From contig OZ234503.1 of the NCBI GenBank assembly GCA_965153455.1, positions 10,111,118-10,175,117 on the forward strand: 64,000 nucleotides of DNA, written 5' to 3'. This stretch comes from Sphagnum compactum. Taxonomy: Eukaryota; Bryophyta; Sphagnopsida; Sphagnales. Below, piece after piece: positions 46,301-59,685 of this stretch. The translations under genes and the position numbers were made by a program. The number at the start of each line of letters is the position of its first letter. The stretch's first letter is position 1. The notes below the pieces were generated by a model. It was not told the origin of the DNA. It made no database searches and saw only the letters and a program-made list of their open reading frames with translations.

Positions 46301-47140
46301 ATCAACCTATGGCCAGTAGCCATTTAAATTGACTTTTGAACTACTTGACTATTGTACCGGCTAATGATTGTTTAAATGAAAACAACACTATGTTTTGATA
46401 TAAGTAAGAGGAATTGAAGAAGATTAGAGAGCTTAATTTTTTAAATTTGATTTTGGATCCATTCTAAAATTACTTTGTAACTTGTGCATTTGTAAATAAA
46501 CATTTTCATGTTTCTGTTTTCTTTTTCTTATTCTTGGATTTGAATTACAACACACCTGTTGGTGTTTGTATGCAAGACATATTTTGCAAAGTAAAAAATA
46601 GCTTTGTTTAATTTGAGGGAATGGAAAACACCCTTAACACATTCCAAAAGTGTGAAATGGACCTTTAGTTCCTAACACATAAAGTAACAAGTAGCAAAGT
46701 GTGGATTGATGGGTTGGTGCATCAAATCCAACTCATGGCCCATGTCAGTGGGATAACTAGTATACCCCTTGCCATTTAGAAATTGAGAATTCTACCACCA
46801 TTTCTATAAGGTATCAGAGAAATTTTTGCTTGGTAGCGTGTCTAATCTATGGGTTGTTCCACACCTACAACAACATTCTTATTGTGGATGTTTTTGCCAC
46901 CCATTTTGCATGGGTTTACATTTGGACAACCAGGCTAATGCTTGTGCTAGTCCCAATTGTGGGAAAATATTGTCCAAGGAATGAATCACAAGTGTTGGAT
47001 TCAAGCAAATCAACATGTTGTTGAAGAGGCCCAAGTTGGAAAAACAATCTCTTCTCATATTTACAGAGACTACCACCATTAGTATACAATGAGTCCAAAT
47101 CCACTAACCTAAATCACTATGGGGTTATAAAAGTGAACCA
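46301..47140. other. Intergenic sequence
   Basis: No coding or RNA feature recognised. Confidence 0.4.
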
Positions 47141-49019
47141 AATTTACCATGCCCTAATTTCATTTCACCTTCAATAAAACTTTAACTACACATCACTTGT
47201 AGTCAAAATAATTTACTAAAATATTTTTGGTATTATTAAGATGATAATTTCAATATTATATCAAATTTGTAATAGTCATTATTTAATATAATTGATTTAT
47301 ATGTATAAGATATTTATCATAACCTTTTATTACATCAATTAATTACAATGTGACAAATCAAAAGGTGATTTAAACCAAATTATGACTTATTTAATAATTT
47401 ATTTTACATAAAATTTGAATTTAATTACCATATATCATTTTGGGCCTTCATTTATTACAATGTAAAGACATTTTTAAGAAATAAAAAAATGAAAATCCAA
47501 CATTAATCATATGTGTTAATATATATTTAATATAGATACATATAATATATAATATTATAAATAATATATTTCATTAACATAATGTAATAAAATATATAGA
47601 TTAATTTATAATTAATCAACATATTCCATTATTTGAAACCAAATGAACTACGATAAAATTCCAAATAAATAAATAAATAAATAAGGAAGATGTCATTTAT
47701 TTCATTTTTAATTTTATTAATCACTAATAATTATTATTATAATAACAATAATTTAAAAAAAATTCATTATCAACTATCATATTATTTATAATTATATAAT
47801 CTAAGTACTATTTAAAATTTTAAAAACCATTTAAGATATTTTATTTGAATAAAATGAAATAAATTCCTTAAAAAATCATTAATATTAAATTTACATATTC
47901 CATATAAATCATTAAAATAAAAATTTTTAATTTAATTTAATTTCTTTTTGGATTATATTAAATAATTTATTATAGTAAATATTATATAATATATCATATG
48001 TTTATAAGATATAAAATACATAACACATAAAATTATGTACATATTACATATAAAGTTTATAACTAAATAATATTTTATTGTGGGCTTCATTTGATAAAAA
48101 TGGATAACATAATATTCGTACATGGAAATAAAACTTTTTTTATCCAATTTTTTTATCATATAAGATTGTTCATATATAATATATGAAAATATTTATTTGT
48201 TACATATTATATTAATAAAAATATTTGTGAATAAAATGGATATAATATTAAATTATTTATAATTTGTAATAAATTTTTCATTTTTTTAGATATTTTTATT
48301 TTCAACTTAGTTTATATTTTATAATTATATAATCTATCTCATATTATAATATAAAATTTAATGTGTATGTATTTAATATACCATATTTAAATGTATTATA
48401 TTTTTTAAATACACTAAACATTAAATGGTTTTGACAATAACATTATTATATGTTCATACATCTTATTCTATGAACTATTTGTATTAAAAATCATAATTAA
48501 AATGTATTATGTGATACAAAACAAATTCATATTTTTAAACTTTTTTTCATTTGGACAAAGTATGAGAAAGATAATGATGGTTAAAGAAAGAAAATGTCTT
48601 CAAGATCTCATTGTTGAAATGTATTGAAATGCAAGATTTACATGCAATTTTCTTCAATTAAAGTTTTTGTTAATAATTTTAATAATTTTTTTGCGCAAAA
48701 TTTGGAAAACCTTTTTGAATGAAGTTTAAATCATTTCATTTGGACATAATATGAGAAAGATATTACTAATTAAAGTTAACTTTTGGAAAAGGTTTAATTG
48801 CATCTCAATTAAAGGTAAGGTGCAAGTAAAAGGTTTAACCCATATGTTTTGTTTTTGAATCTCATCTCACAAACTATATAAACAACATATCTTTCCATGA
48901 ATTATCACATTGAAATGCATATGCCAATTTGGGGTGAGTGAAAAAATGCTTGACCATAATTGGAAATTGCAAAATAAATGAAATATCGTTTTGGCTATTC
49001 ATTACATCTACATTTTTTT
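47141..49019. other. Extremely AT-rich stretch
   Basis: Nearly two kilobases are dominated by ATTATATAAT-like words with very few G or C, including (AAAT)n near 47665-47685. No coding potential. Such tracts are typical unwinding or matrix-attachment candidates, but nothing here demonstrates that. Confidence 0.6.
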
Positions 49020-49029
49020 GTTTCTACAT

Positions 49030-49092
49030 GTTTGCCTACCTACATAAGTAAGTAGGTGTTGGTTTTCTACTTAGGTAGGTAGGTAGGTTTGA
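49030..49092. repeat. CCTA/TAGG hairpin
   Basis: GCCTACCTACATAAGTAAG on the left is followed after a short spacer by CTACTTAGGTAGGTAGGTAGG. The two arms are near-complementary and could form a stem of about 20 bp. Same word family as the 4.9-5.9 kb block. Confidence 0.7.
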
Positions 49093-49184
49093 ATCTTCTT
49101 GAAACTTTAAATTAAAAAAAAAACCAAATAATGAAATAATTTTATTAAATAATAAAAAAAACGGAAATACAAGATTAGTATGAA

Positions 49185-49335
49185 ATAATATATTAAGTAA
49201 TCTGGATTTAAATAATTAATATTAAATAATCTGCATTAAATAATTAATATTCAATGACATGCATTAAATAATCTGAATTAAATCATTAATATTCAATGAT
49301 CTGCATTGAATAATTAATATTAAATATTCTGAATA
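49185..49335. repeat. ~30-bp AT-rich tandem repeat
   Basis: About five imperfect units of the form AATCTGCATTAAATAATTAATATT(A/C)AAT. Confidence 0.75.
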
Positions 49336-50329
49336 ATTAAAATATTTTAAAAAAAAAGTTGTTTATATGTTAGTGAATTTACTTGTCCATATCAACTTGT
49401 CGTCGATCACAAAACAATTGATGAATTCGCTAGGAATTCACTAGGATCAAAATTCAACTAATTCTTTACAAAACCTAATGAATTCATTAGTGGATTTGGA
49501 CTTATTATGTACTAGTGCACCTACAGCCAAAAGATTCCACGAATGGTAAGTTGTTTTTCAATTTCCTTTTTCAATTAAAATTCTTGTGATTGAGATTGGG
49601 CAAATTTAAAAATTTTCATAAGTAAATATATAGTACAAGTAGTAGGTATAAGTTCATTCTACAACAACCATTACCTTTGTGCTAACCTTGGGCTATCAAT
49701 TGTATGGGGCCAGTAAATTTCATGGAAATAACTTTGGAACAAGAAAGTAAAAGGTTATTCCTTTGCTTTCTGTGTGTTGTAAGTTGAATTGATTTTTCAA
49801 GGTATCTTATACAAATTCAAAGGCTACCCAATACAACAAATGACCTACAAGTGAATCCATTTTTTCATAGTTGAACAATAGGCCTTCCCAATGATTTTTG
49901 TGGTTGTATCATGGAATGCCTATTCCATCTTCAAAACAATTATTTTGAAAGTAGGGCAGACTACGGGCATTGAATTCATTTTATAAAGAAGAATGTTGAT
50001 TTGGGCTTTGCACTTAGGCAAAATATTATGCTTGTCCATAATTTCAATGTATTGATCTTGCTATTCTGACAACTTGGATTGTCAAAGAGTCTATAATGTG
50101 AGGACTACTTGAAACTTACGAATCTTGAAAGAAGAAAAACATTTAAATGAAGAGAAAATAAAATAAATCAAATTGAAATAACTTAATTCCTTTTGATTAT
50201 TATCTTTGCCATGTCCATGATTGCTACTTGAGCCTCTTAAGGGTCCTGTAAGAAAAGATAAAATAAATTTAGACAATTTTCAACTTGAAAGATAAAACAA
50301 AAACTTTCTAATCAAATATTCGAAAATAC
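49336..50329. other. Intergenic sequence
   Basis: No recognisable gene. GAATTCACTAGGATC/AATGAATTCATTAGTGG words near 49420-49500 form small inverted repeats. Confidence 0.4.
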
Positions 50330-51620
50330 CAAGGACACTGAGTTATCCCCAAGACCATTCACAAAAAAAGTCAATAGCTTTTGTCACAAAGACAAAGGAA
50401 CTACTCTTGGCCTTAAAAATAACATTGTAGATTTGAAAAACCCAATCATAGGCTTGGGTTCCAAAACTTTTTAAAAAACCGAGCTTGAGCTTGGGCCCAA
50501 GAGTGGACTTGGCCTCAAGCTTAGGACCAAACAATACATTCTTGGTCTACTTTCGGCATTGAGAGTAGCTTTGCATTGGAAAAATAAAATGCATGAGCTA
50601 CAGTTTGGGTCCAAAATTACACCCCAACTAATTAATTCTTTCCATCGTCCAGCTACTTTCGGTGTCGAAATAGTTTGATGATGAAGAAAAAAAGACCTAA
50701 GTTGCATCTTGGGTCTCATTTTTTTGGCCATCGTCGAAGAACTTTCAGTGTCAAAAGTTCCTTGGTGATGGCCAAAAGACAAAAAGAAAAGTTGCAGTGC
50801 CCAAAATTGGACTTGTGTTACAACAATTTTTTTTGGTTTTTTGGCTAAATAACTTTCGGCACTGAAAGTTGTTTGACGATGGTGTAAAAAAAACCCGAAT
50901 TGTAGTTCAGACCTAATTTCAAACTTGAGTTGCAACTTGGGTTTTTATGCCATCATTGACCAACTTTCGACACTGAGAATAGCTCGATGATGGTGTAAAA
51001 AACTCGGCAACAATGCAACAAATGAAATGTTGTAGTATGAATTTGATTTTGGACTTGCATTATATAATTTTTTTTTGTTTTTTGGCCATCATCGAAAAAC
51101 TTTCAGTGTAGCTTGGGTTTTTTTTTTTGCCATCATGGAGCCACTCTCAGCACCGAGAGTAGTTTGGCAATGGCACAACAAATGAAATGTGTATTGCGGG
51201 TCCAATTTTAAGACCCATGTTGCAGTTTTTTTGGCCATCGCAACAAAAATTGTGCCAAAAGTTCTTCAATTATGGCCAAAAAACAAAAACCTAAGTTGCA
51301 ACTTTAGTTCAATTTCAAACTTGACCTAACCTATAGTTCAGGTCTTTTTTTCACCATCACCGAGCTACTCTCAGCACCAAGAATTCTTTGGCAATGGCAC
51401 AACAAATGAAATGTTCCAATGTGGGTTTGATTTTGGACCTATGCTGCAACAATTATTTCTTGTTTTTTGGCCATCATTGAGGAACTCTTGACAACAAAGT
51501 TCTTTGACGATGGCCAAAAAACAAAAAATTGAGTTGTAGCTCAAATTTGTTTTTCACCATCATCAAACTAAGAGTAGTTCAGTGATGGCCAAAAAAAGGC
51601 CAGCTTTGAACTCGGCCCAC
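50330..51620. repeat. Degenerate tandem array (GGCCATCGTCGA-AACTTTC units)
   Basis: Recurring words in fixed order: (T)GGCCATC(G/A)TCGAAGAACTTTC, then AAAGTTC-TTG-TGATGGCCAAAA, then CAAAAACC-AGTTGCA, then CACCATCATCGAGCTACTCTCAGCAC and GGCACAACAAATGAAATGT. The last word occurs near 51012, 51172 and 51396, so higher-order units vary between about 160 and 225 bp. Long open frames on the minus strand (50471-50935) are by-products of the repeat composition. Confidence 0.75.
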
Positions 51621-54600
51621 AATTTATGTGCGTTTAAGTTCAATTCCCTGCTAGGTGATCAAGGGAGAAAAAAATGAAAGAAAGAAAGAAGGCATACCTT
51701 GAACTTCGAGGTCTCCATATGAATAACTTCCAAAACCTTTGAGCTCTCCTCCCCTTTTTCCTCCTCCTTAAAAAACAAGTCACAAAAGATATTTACCTTT
51801 ATAAACAAACATCATTTATATACTCCTACACACAAAAACCTTCCAAAAAAACAAAACCTTAATTCTTTGTCCATCATACTGAAAGATGAAAGCTTGACCA
51901 CTCATTGTTTTCACCACAACACCTTCCAAAGTGTTTTATTTTGACTTCCTAACGTGGAAAACAATCATTTGCATGAAATATTCACCATGACTTTTATTCA
52001 ATTAGTTTTTCGTTTTCCCTTAGAAATGATTTTGCCATACCTCCATGGTTTCTTCCATTTCTTAGGAGAAATCAATTTTCCTTCTCCCCTTCGACTCTTC
52101 AATTTCCTTCATAGACAAACAATTTTTGGGTGCATTAGCACATATGATATTTTACATCTACAAATTCCATAAAAAAGACCTAACATCGCGAAAGGTCTCT
52201 CACCTATTGCTTGCGAACCTTATGAAGGAGTCCTTGAATCTTCGTTAGTGCCATTGTGTTTCAACATCTCCTTGTTTTTGTTGGCGTCCAATTGTGTGCA
52301 CGTCAATTTTTAATTTTTTTTTGTGGAACATTTTTTGCCTTTTCAATTAGTTCTTACATCTCACAAATGTTTTGAGTCACTCTGTCTATAGGATACTTAT
52401 ATTTTTTGAGATTCTATTATTCTTGGTTGGAACTTTTAGTGTTTTGTGATGGGTCATCTTTTCAAATGTCTTAGTGTTAAAATTATTTTCATTTTTGTCC
52501 TCATTTAATAACATCACCATATATTTGTATATATTTGATTAGCCATAACATCACATCGTCCTTCAATAGTCATAATTCTTTGGGATAATAAACATAATTA
52601 GATTTTATTTTGTTCCATTGAACTGTTGGGGTGACCAAAACCTATGTCCAAATTTTTGTTGTGTGAATAGGGCTCACCTAGTGGCTAGATGAAGAATGAC
52701 CTAATGGATGGATTATTGCATAAATTTGGATTGGTAGAAAGTGCCAAGACACAGGATGGTTTGTAATCATGAAGCATGGAGCAAGCCACAATGCATCCAC
52801 TCATGTTTTTTTTCCTATTTTTGATATTATTTGTTGTTTGCAAATTATGGATTTTGGCTTGCATTCTTCACAATTTAGATGGCATTTGACTTTGATTAAC
52901 TTATTTTTTACATGTCTTCTTAGACGTTTGGATTTAAAATGGAAGTGTGGATGGGGATATAAGGAGTGAGCTTTTGGCGATGGAGAGCTAAGTTCCAAGA
53001 TCAGAACCTAAGCAATGCTTCAAAAATGTCTTGAATGTTTTTTCAATTTGCTTGTGTGGTGTTGTGTGGTTTTTGAATAGGAAGTCCGTCTGTAGTTCTT
53101 GTGAAGGAAGAATGCCTTAAAATTGTGGAAATTAGTCAAGTAGAAAACTTTGTATCTCCATTGCGCTTTAGTTTTCTTTTAAAAACAAGCAAACTAGGAT
53201 GCTTAGTGTAAGAACCAATTGAAGAAGGTGATGAAAATTTCAAGGGTTATGTGAATGGCTATTCATGGCAATTGGGTTTGAGTTAGGGAAAAATGGCAAG
53301 CTATTCGGATATTGTGGGGTCTGTTCTAAAAGGAAGGAGAACTCACTAATGTGGGAGCTCTAAAGGGAATGGATTATGGACCAAAACAACTTTGAGAATT
53401 TGAAGATATATTTGTAGTGTGTGGTTTGGGAGTTCGTTATTTCTTTTTGTTCAACTTCCTAGGTTTTAATATGTGGGGATTATGGTGGTGTTCATACTTT
53501 GAAACTATGAGTTAGGATTTTCATATTTTGGAGTTGGGAGTTGGGTTTGTAAATTTTCATGAGTAGACTAGTTGGGCTCTAGAGAGAGAAGTCAGAAAGT
53601 CCTGATTCTTCATGGTCCATAAATTTAATGTTGTAGATAACAATTAAGTTCAATAATAATTGTTGTTATACCCTTATATGAAATTCAATGGAAGTTAATT
53701 GCTCCTTTGATTTTCATCTTAACAAGTGTGGTTTTAGTGCAACCTTTTCTTTTTGATGACATTGGTATATTATTCTTCTTAACTTATCAAATTCTTCTAT
53801 AGGCTTTCATTTTTTGTGCTCCACAATTGGAACCCATGTATGTAGGATGATTCTAGTTAATGTAATATCATGTCTTGATGTTTTCTAATATTGTCTCCAC
53901 TTTCTTGGGTTGACACATCATTCTATTTCAATCCTTTTGCACACCTTAAACTTGGAGTGTGGAATAATGTGCAACTTACATCATGACCCAATGAACCATC
54001 GACAAACAACTCAATATCCATTATGATGTTCAACCCTACTGCTATCTATCTATGAAGGAAGGTTATTTGTTTGTTATGTTTTGTACTTATGAAATCCACC
54101 AAATTAGGATGCTTCAGATCACGTTATTGGTTTCTTTGGAAAGTTCTCAAAGAAGAAGGGTGCATAAGCTTGGTTTCATGGCATTTGGACTTGCGGTGTA
54201 AATGGTAATAGGGATATCAGGTTCCACTTCAACCAATTCTTTCATTAATAGGTCATCGGTATTCATTTCAACTGTTTCCTTAGTGAACAAGTTACAAAAT
54301 TTGTTTGTTTCAACCGGTTTTTTGGGTGTCAGGTCACTGGGTTTAACCAAAATAGATTGAAGGGTATTATCCTTTACAAATCGATAAGGTTTTAGTTTGT
54401 TTGTGTACCCGGAACATGTGCACCTACACCAATTGCAAAATTTGCAAAATCCACAACTAAATCCCAACATTGATTTGGTACCCACTAATTCGAAGATGGA
54501 ATGAATTTAACTTTTCAATAGGTTGGAGTAGTTTCATCACATCAACTTAAGACCTTTTAATCAATCAATTTCCATACCACATTTGGAACTTGTTGAGCCT

Positions 54601-54724
54601 AGAGCAGCACCAATGACTATTCGAGAAGAATCAACACACTAACTCGTCACTTAGGCAATTAGATCAGTACCTAGTCAAGGTGAACGACCACAAGTTCCAC
54701 ATTCTACACCGGTTCCAAGAGGAT
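51621..54724. other. Intergenic sequence, possible transposon relics
   Basis: No intact gene. The minus-strand frame 54147-54485 is open for 112 codons with a Cys-rich start (CGFCKFCNWCRCTC) and then a Val/Pro/Glu-rich segment, but contains no domain I recognise. Confidence 0.35.
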
Positions 54725-54930
54725 ATTAGAGTGTTGGGATTGTAACCTGTTCTCATTATCAATAGTTGGGACACCAATTTAATCGTTGCCCCTTTGTTGA
54801 CAATATATTAAGATAATTGTTAAAGGAGGAGGTGATGAATATTCATCAACTTGTCATTCCAACTATGGCAACAATATTGCTAATGTATTTGTACCAAGAA
54901 ATCAAGCCATTTGTAACAACGTGTGTGATC
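54725..54930 (+). mobile_element. Zinc-knuckle gag-like fragment
   Basis: After one frame adjustment the plus strand reads LGHQFNRCPFVDNILR, then LLKEEVMNIHQLVIPTMATI. The GH-x4-C half of a CCHC zinc knuckle followed by PFVD--L--LL-EEVMN-HQ resembles gag-like ORFs of plant retroelements as I remember them. No polymerase lies nearby on this strand. Confidence 0.45.
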
Positions 54931-55639
54931 CATAGGTTGGGTGGAAAACTTTATGTTAAATGCATTCTTATTCATCTTTCTTTTCATTGATGCATTATCA
55001 ACTTTTCGAAAACCAAGTTTTCTTTATTACACCTTGTTCAAAAGAAGAACATGTTTAAGTTTGATTTCATTCTAATAATTAGAATGGTAGGCATTTGTTC
55101 TATGTACAACTCATATATGTTAAAGAACTTTTATTTCAATGAATAAATAATCCATGGCAAACATCCATTCTTTAAATTCCAAGGTTTAATAGAATGTCTA
55201 AGGTTTATTTTGAGGTTTATTAGAGCATCCCTTTTCATGTGCAAAATCTCATGTTTTGATGTGGGAATGATGAATGTGCCCAACTTGGGAACTCACGTTC
55301 CCATGTGGAAACACACATTCCCATGAGGGGACACATGAGTTCCCATGTGGGAACACACATTCCAATGTGTTCCCAAATGCCACATAAACACCACATAAGT
55401 GCCTCATAAGCACCATGTCATTGCTTTGTCAACATGGGTGTCTTAAATGCAAGGTGGCTTGTGGTTTAAGTAATAAATTTGTGATTGGGAATTCTTGGGT
55501 TGCACACAAAACAAGTGTTGCACCCCAAGCCTCACACCCATGCCCCTAGACCACACACTTACACCCCAAATTTGTGCACCCTTGATAGCCACCCCCTTTT
55601 AGGAATCTTTTGAAAATTGTGGAACATCTTTTGTTTTTC
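54931..55639. other. Intergenic sequence with TTCCCATG repeats
   Basis: From about 55300 to 55385 the words GTTCCCATGTGGGAACACACATTCC recur with small changes. TTCCCATGTGGGAA is itself a near-palindrome. Confidence 0.55.
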
Positions 55640-56660
55640 AATCATGTGATGGATAACGACATTATTTGTATACCCATCATTGACCTAATGTGCATGAGGA
55701 GAAGAGATCATCATCCTATTCATGCAAAGGTTATCATATGTAGGAATAACACCTTTGGCAACTTGTGTAGATTGTGTATCTCTTCATTTTGGAGGATGTG
55801 GACACTCCTTTGCTTAATGTCCTTTGCTTCCATAGTTAAAACAATCTATGAAAAGCTTCTAAAAACAATTTCATCATGTCATGCTTGGTGTTGTTCTTGT
55901 GTCAATTGTGATCACACAATACTAGCCAACGGTCCTTTCCAAACATTCTGCCATTGACTCCCATTGGTTCCAACATGTAAAGCAAGCAACTGCCCACGAT
56001 TGTTAACTTGTGCCTGCCATCCAAGAAAAAGAGGCTTAATAGTGGCTTTGGTTACAAATGCTTTTGCATCGTTGGAATGATCTTGTTCTTTGCGCCCTTT
56101 GATCTTTGTTTCTTCCTTCAAAAGTTGTAGTGTCAATTTGTCAAGCTTTCATTGATCCTTTGGCACATTGTCCCAAGTAATCGTCAAATTGTCATACTCA
56201 ATAGGTAAGTTACAAATGATCTTGGTCATGATAGCACTATCATCAAGAGCTTTATATAGATCCTTCATTGGCAAGTTATAGATTCTATCTTGCAAAGAAA
56301 ATCAACTATGTTTTGACCTTTAGACATTTTACACTCAAAGAATTCTTGTTGCAATTGATGAATGTTGTCTATGAACTTTTGTTCATACGACAAAGTAAGC
56401 TTATGACAAATTTGTGTAGAAGTTTCACAACTCAACAAATTGATGAAAACCTTGTCATCGTTGGTTTGTGGAAGAATACTATTAGCTTGCATGTCTTTAC
56501 ATTTCCATGCAACCACACTTTCGGCATTCTCTAAAGTCTCTACTTCAACAATCTCCAAAAAATCTCTTCCACAAATAATAGATTGCAATTGATATTTTCA
56601 AATCTAAAAATTCTTCCCATTTAATTTCTTGATGCTAGAAAAATCCTTGTTGCTCTCCAT
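55640..56660 (-). mobile_element. Ty1/copia gag fragment, degraded
   Basis: The minus strand opens with MESNKDFSSIKKLNGKNF at 56660, interrupted by two stops (one at a conserved Trp position). It continues LQSIICGRDFLEIVEVETLE, VAWKCKDMQANSILPQTNDD, then QICHKLTLSYEQKFIDNIHQ and FFECKMSKGQNIVDFL, the usual UBN2-type gag. Farther on it has LDKLTLQLLKEETKIKGRKE and a knuckle CFNYGSKGH, in which the second Cys is Tyr. The frame changes near 56260-56140. No intact protease, integrase or reverse transcriptase follows, and LTRs were not found. Confidence 0.85.
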
Positions 56661-59600
56661 TACAAAATAATCACATGGCTAAAAACATGAGCACAACAAA
56701 TCAATCAATGACAAAACAATGGTTGTTAAACTAAATCAACACAAATAAACCATTGCTAAACACGATCACAATGGATCAAGCTATTGTTTCTAAACTTAAA
56801 AGTTTCACAATAAAACACTAGCATGTGTGGGCCCATAACTTGTGAAATTCCATAAACTATCATAATGAAGTGTATGCAATAAACAATTTGACAAAATCAA
56901 CAATGTGAATCATGTTGCTCAAGAGTGTTCAGACAAAAGTGTGATTGTATACTTAAAAAATAACTTTAACACCTAAGCACTAACTAATAATATGTACTAG
57001 GCTACTTGAAGATCTACTGTTACTTTACTAACCAATAAGTCTATTGTTAAACAATAAGAATAACTATTCAAATTCAAAATACCATGTAGTGCACATGCTT
57101 AGTAATTCAAGTTCACTGTAACGTTCAAGTATTTCTTCATTCTCCATATGCTCAGATTAGAGTATGTTGGTATGTGAGGCTCAACATGTTCAAGAGTATC
57201 AAATGCATTGTTTGCCTCAGTTCTCGATCTTTATGGATATGAAACAATTGGATTTCTTTGCACCCCCATCTCCACTGTCAGGATGAGGGAAATTGAATGG
57301 AAGAAAATTGAACAAAGCTTCCACTCTAAGTTTGGAGGTCTTGAAGTCCTTCCATGTCACCTAGGGAGTTGAGACCATAGCTTAGAGCAAATAAAATGTC
57401 TGATGTCTTGAAACATGCCTTTGTGCAGAAAGGATATGAATCCTATGAACAACCCCCAACTTTTTAGCAGTTGAACAGGGACCCTAATATGAGGCCAGAA
57501 TGGCTGTGGACTGTGAAGGCCAGTCACTCAGCTTCTTGCACCTACCCTGTAACAGGTAGCTTGGGCACAGCAAACCTTCAAGTTTTAGCTGTTCTGTTTA
57601 AAGGTACAAATCCTCTCTCCACTCCACTTTTGTTTGTGGCTGCAAAAGCTGTTAAATGCAAGTATTCTCCTTGTGCAAACCATTGATTGAAGGTGCATTG
57701 AAATTTCAACCTCCAGGTTTTTTTTTCTTATAATAAATTTCTGTGAGGGAATGTTTTCTCTTTGGTGGTATGGTGTGAGGACAGTCAATGCTAGCATGTC
57801 AGGACTATGGCACATTGTAATGGACTATTGACTGTGGTGAATCAGTGATGTATTGGATATTCTTTCCCCTCAAAACTTGATATGAAAAATGGTAATATGA
57901 AACAACAAACTGTACACAGTTGAAAGCATGGGAAAGCATCCCGAGCACTTTCGAAGTACTGAGGTCATGTAAACAAGAAAGCTACACCTTTGGTGGTATC
58001 ACAAAGTGGAACTGTCCACGTGCTCCATATGGGCTTGGCCTTGGGATCTGAAATAGTATTGATGTTGGAGCTGTGCATGCATCAGTGTCTTGGAATGACA
58101 AGCAAATTGATCTGTTGCCTATGGTACTAAATCTGAAGACAACCGTAGGCTGGAACTCAGCTTGTGAAGGAAATCAGTCTAGCTCCAAAACTGTGCTTAA
58201 GAGTTGTACTATTGTGCTGGCACTGAGTCTATTCTTTCGTGTGATATGATAACCAGGTATGAGATTGTGGCTCTCCTCATACATGGACATGTATGACAAG
58301 TGGGGCCTGGGAGCTGTTCATGGGGGAGAGTTTAGGGCCCAGCTTGGCGCAGCCTACTGACAGGCCAGATGTAGGAGACCAAAGGCATGGGTCTGCTCAA
58401 CTCTGATGCACAGTTTTAAGTTTGAAAATCTTGACTAGTCTCTACAACTGCAATATCTGCTGCTTTTGTCAGCTCTTCACTGGGCCCTGTGCCTTAATTG
58501 TCTGAGCATATGCACCCATCTTCTTTTGAAGGTTTGTTAGCTCTTGTTGTGGCACTTAGACTTGTGCTGGATGTCCTTGGTTTGAGTCTATTTGTACAAA
58601 TCTGTGGTGCTTTCAGCCATTTCTGTAAAGTCCCTTATCTGTCTTCAACTACTATGAGCTTAGGAGGGTGTCCCTTCCTGAAAGCTCAGCTTTCCTGGTT
58701 GTTCCCCTCCAGCTGCAAGGTTACAATCCCTGACAGACACCACATTTCCTGGAGGAATGTCAATTTCCAACAACATTATAAAGTATGCATCAACAAGAAG
58801 TCTCTGCAATTTCTCTGACATTCTATGCATAGGGAAGATTACAGAAACATTAAGGTCTGGGGTGGCAGATTTTTCTTGCCACATTATATGACATGATGAG
58901 CAAGGGCTTGACCATTCCGTAGTATTGATACTACATTACCTTCGAAAACATCACTGTTGCCTATTATCTTGCTGTAATTTAGGCACACAGATCTCAAAGA
59001 GGAACAATAGCAGATCTCTAGTCTAATACTCAATTGAAAGGGTCAAAGAGACATGAAAAGGCATGTAACAAAGGATAGCTGTGTGGTAGGGGTCTTTAAG
59101 GGGTATGACTGTTCACACTCCACACTGATCAATTCTGTATTTTGCAATCTGCTGGGGGCTCCTGTGCATATGTCAGCAAGCTAATTATTTCATAGCCCAA
59201 GGAAAGTTTCCTTTGAGCATCCATGTTGGCTGTGGGTACAAAGCATATGAGCTTCAGTTTGTGTAATAATTCTGGTGAAAAGTGTGGGGATGCATGCATG
59301 CATGTGATCTAGAGAAGAATTGTAAAAGAAGAAGTTGACTTGTGGGTTTGTGTTTCTTTTGCTTAGTCGAACTCAAATGGACAAAACTTCTCCAGTTAAC
59401 ACCAAAACAAGATAAGTACTGCCAAAAATAAATTACCCTGCTCAATATTCTCCTCATTTTGTCATTTGCTCGAAGGAAGGAAGCATACCATAGGACTTGG
59501 TAGTGAACAAAATGATATTATTGCTTTGTTAATAATAGCTTGATGTTGTAAGTTGTCATCAAACTGAATTGATCTCAATATTGTGTGTTGTTTAGCATAA

Positions 59601-59685
59601 TGAACACATAAGCATCTTCCCTAAAATTGCACCCCATGATGTGTGTTGTTGGATAGATGTCACTTATCAATATTGGTCTTTACAG
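56661..59685. other. Intergenic sequence with unassigned exon-like stretches
   Basis: Around 57290-57372 the plus strand reads MREIEWKKIEQSFHSKFGGL and a few more residues, after a CAG. Around 57470-57600 it reads NRDPNMRPEWLWTVKASHSA onward after a TTTTTTAGCAG acceptor-like site and ends at AACAG/GTAGCT. These could be exons of a plus-strand gene, possibly that of the Cys-rich exon at 59.7 kb, but I could not connect them in phase. Confidence 0.3.

Noticed and set aside
50471-50935. Open minus-strand frame of 154 codons
   Set aside because: Produced by the tandem array; the same words recur in the peptide with no domain.
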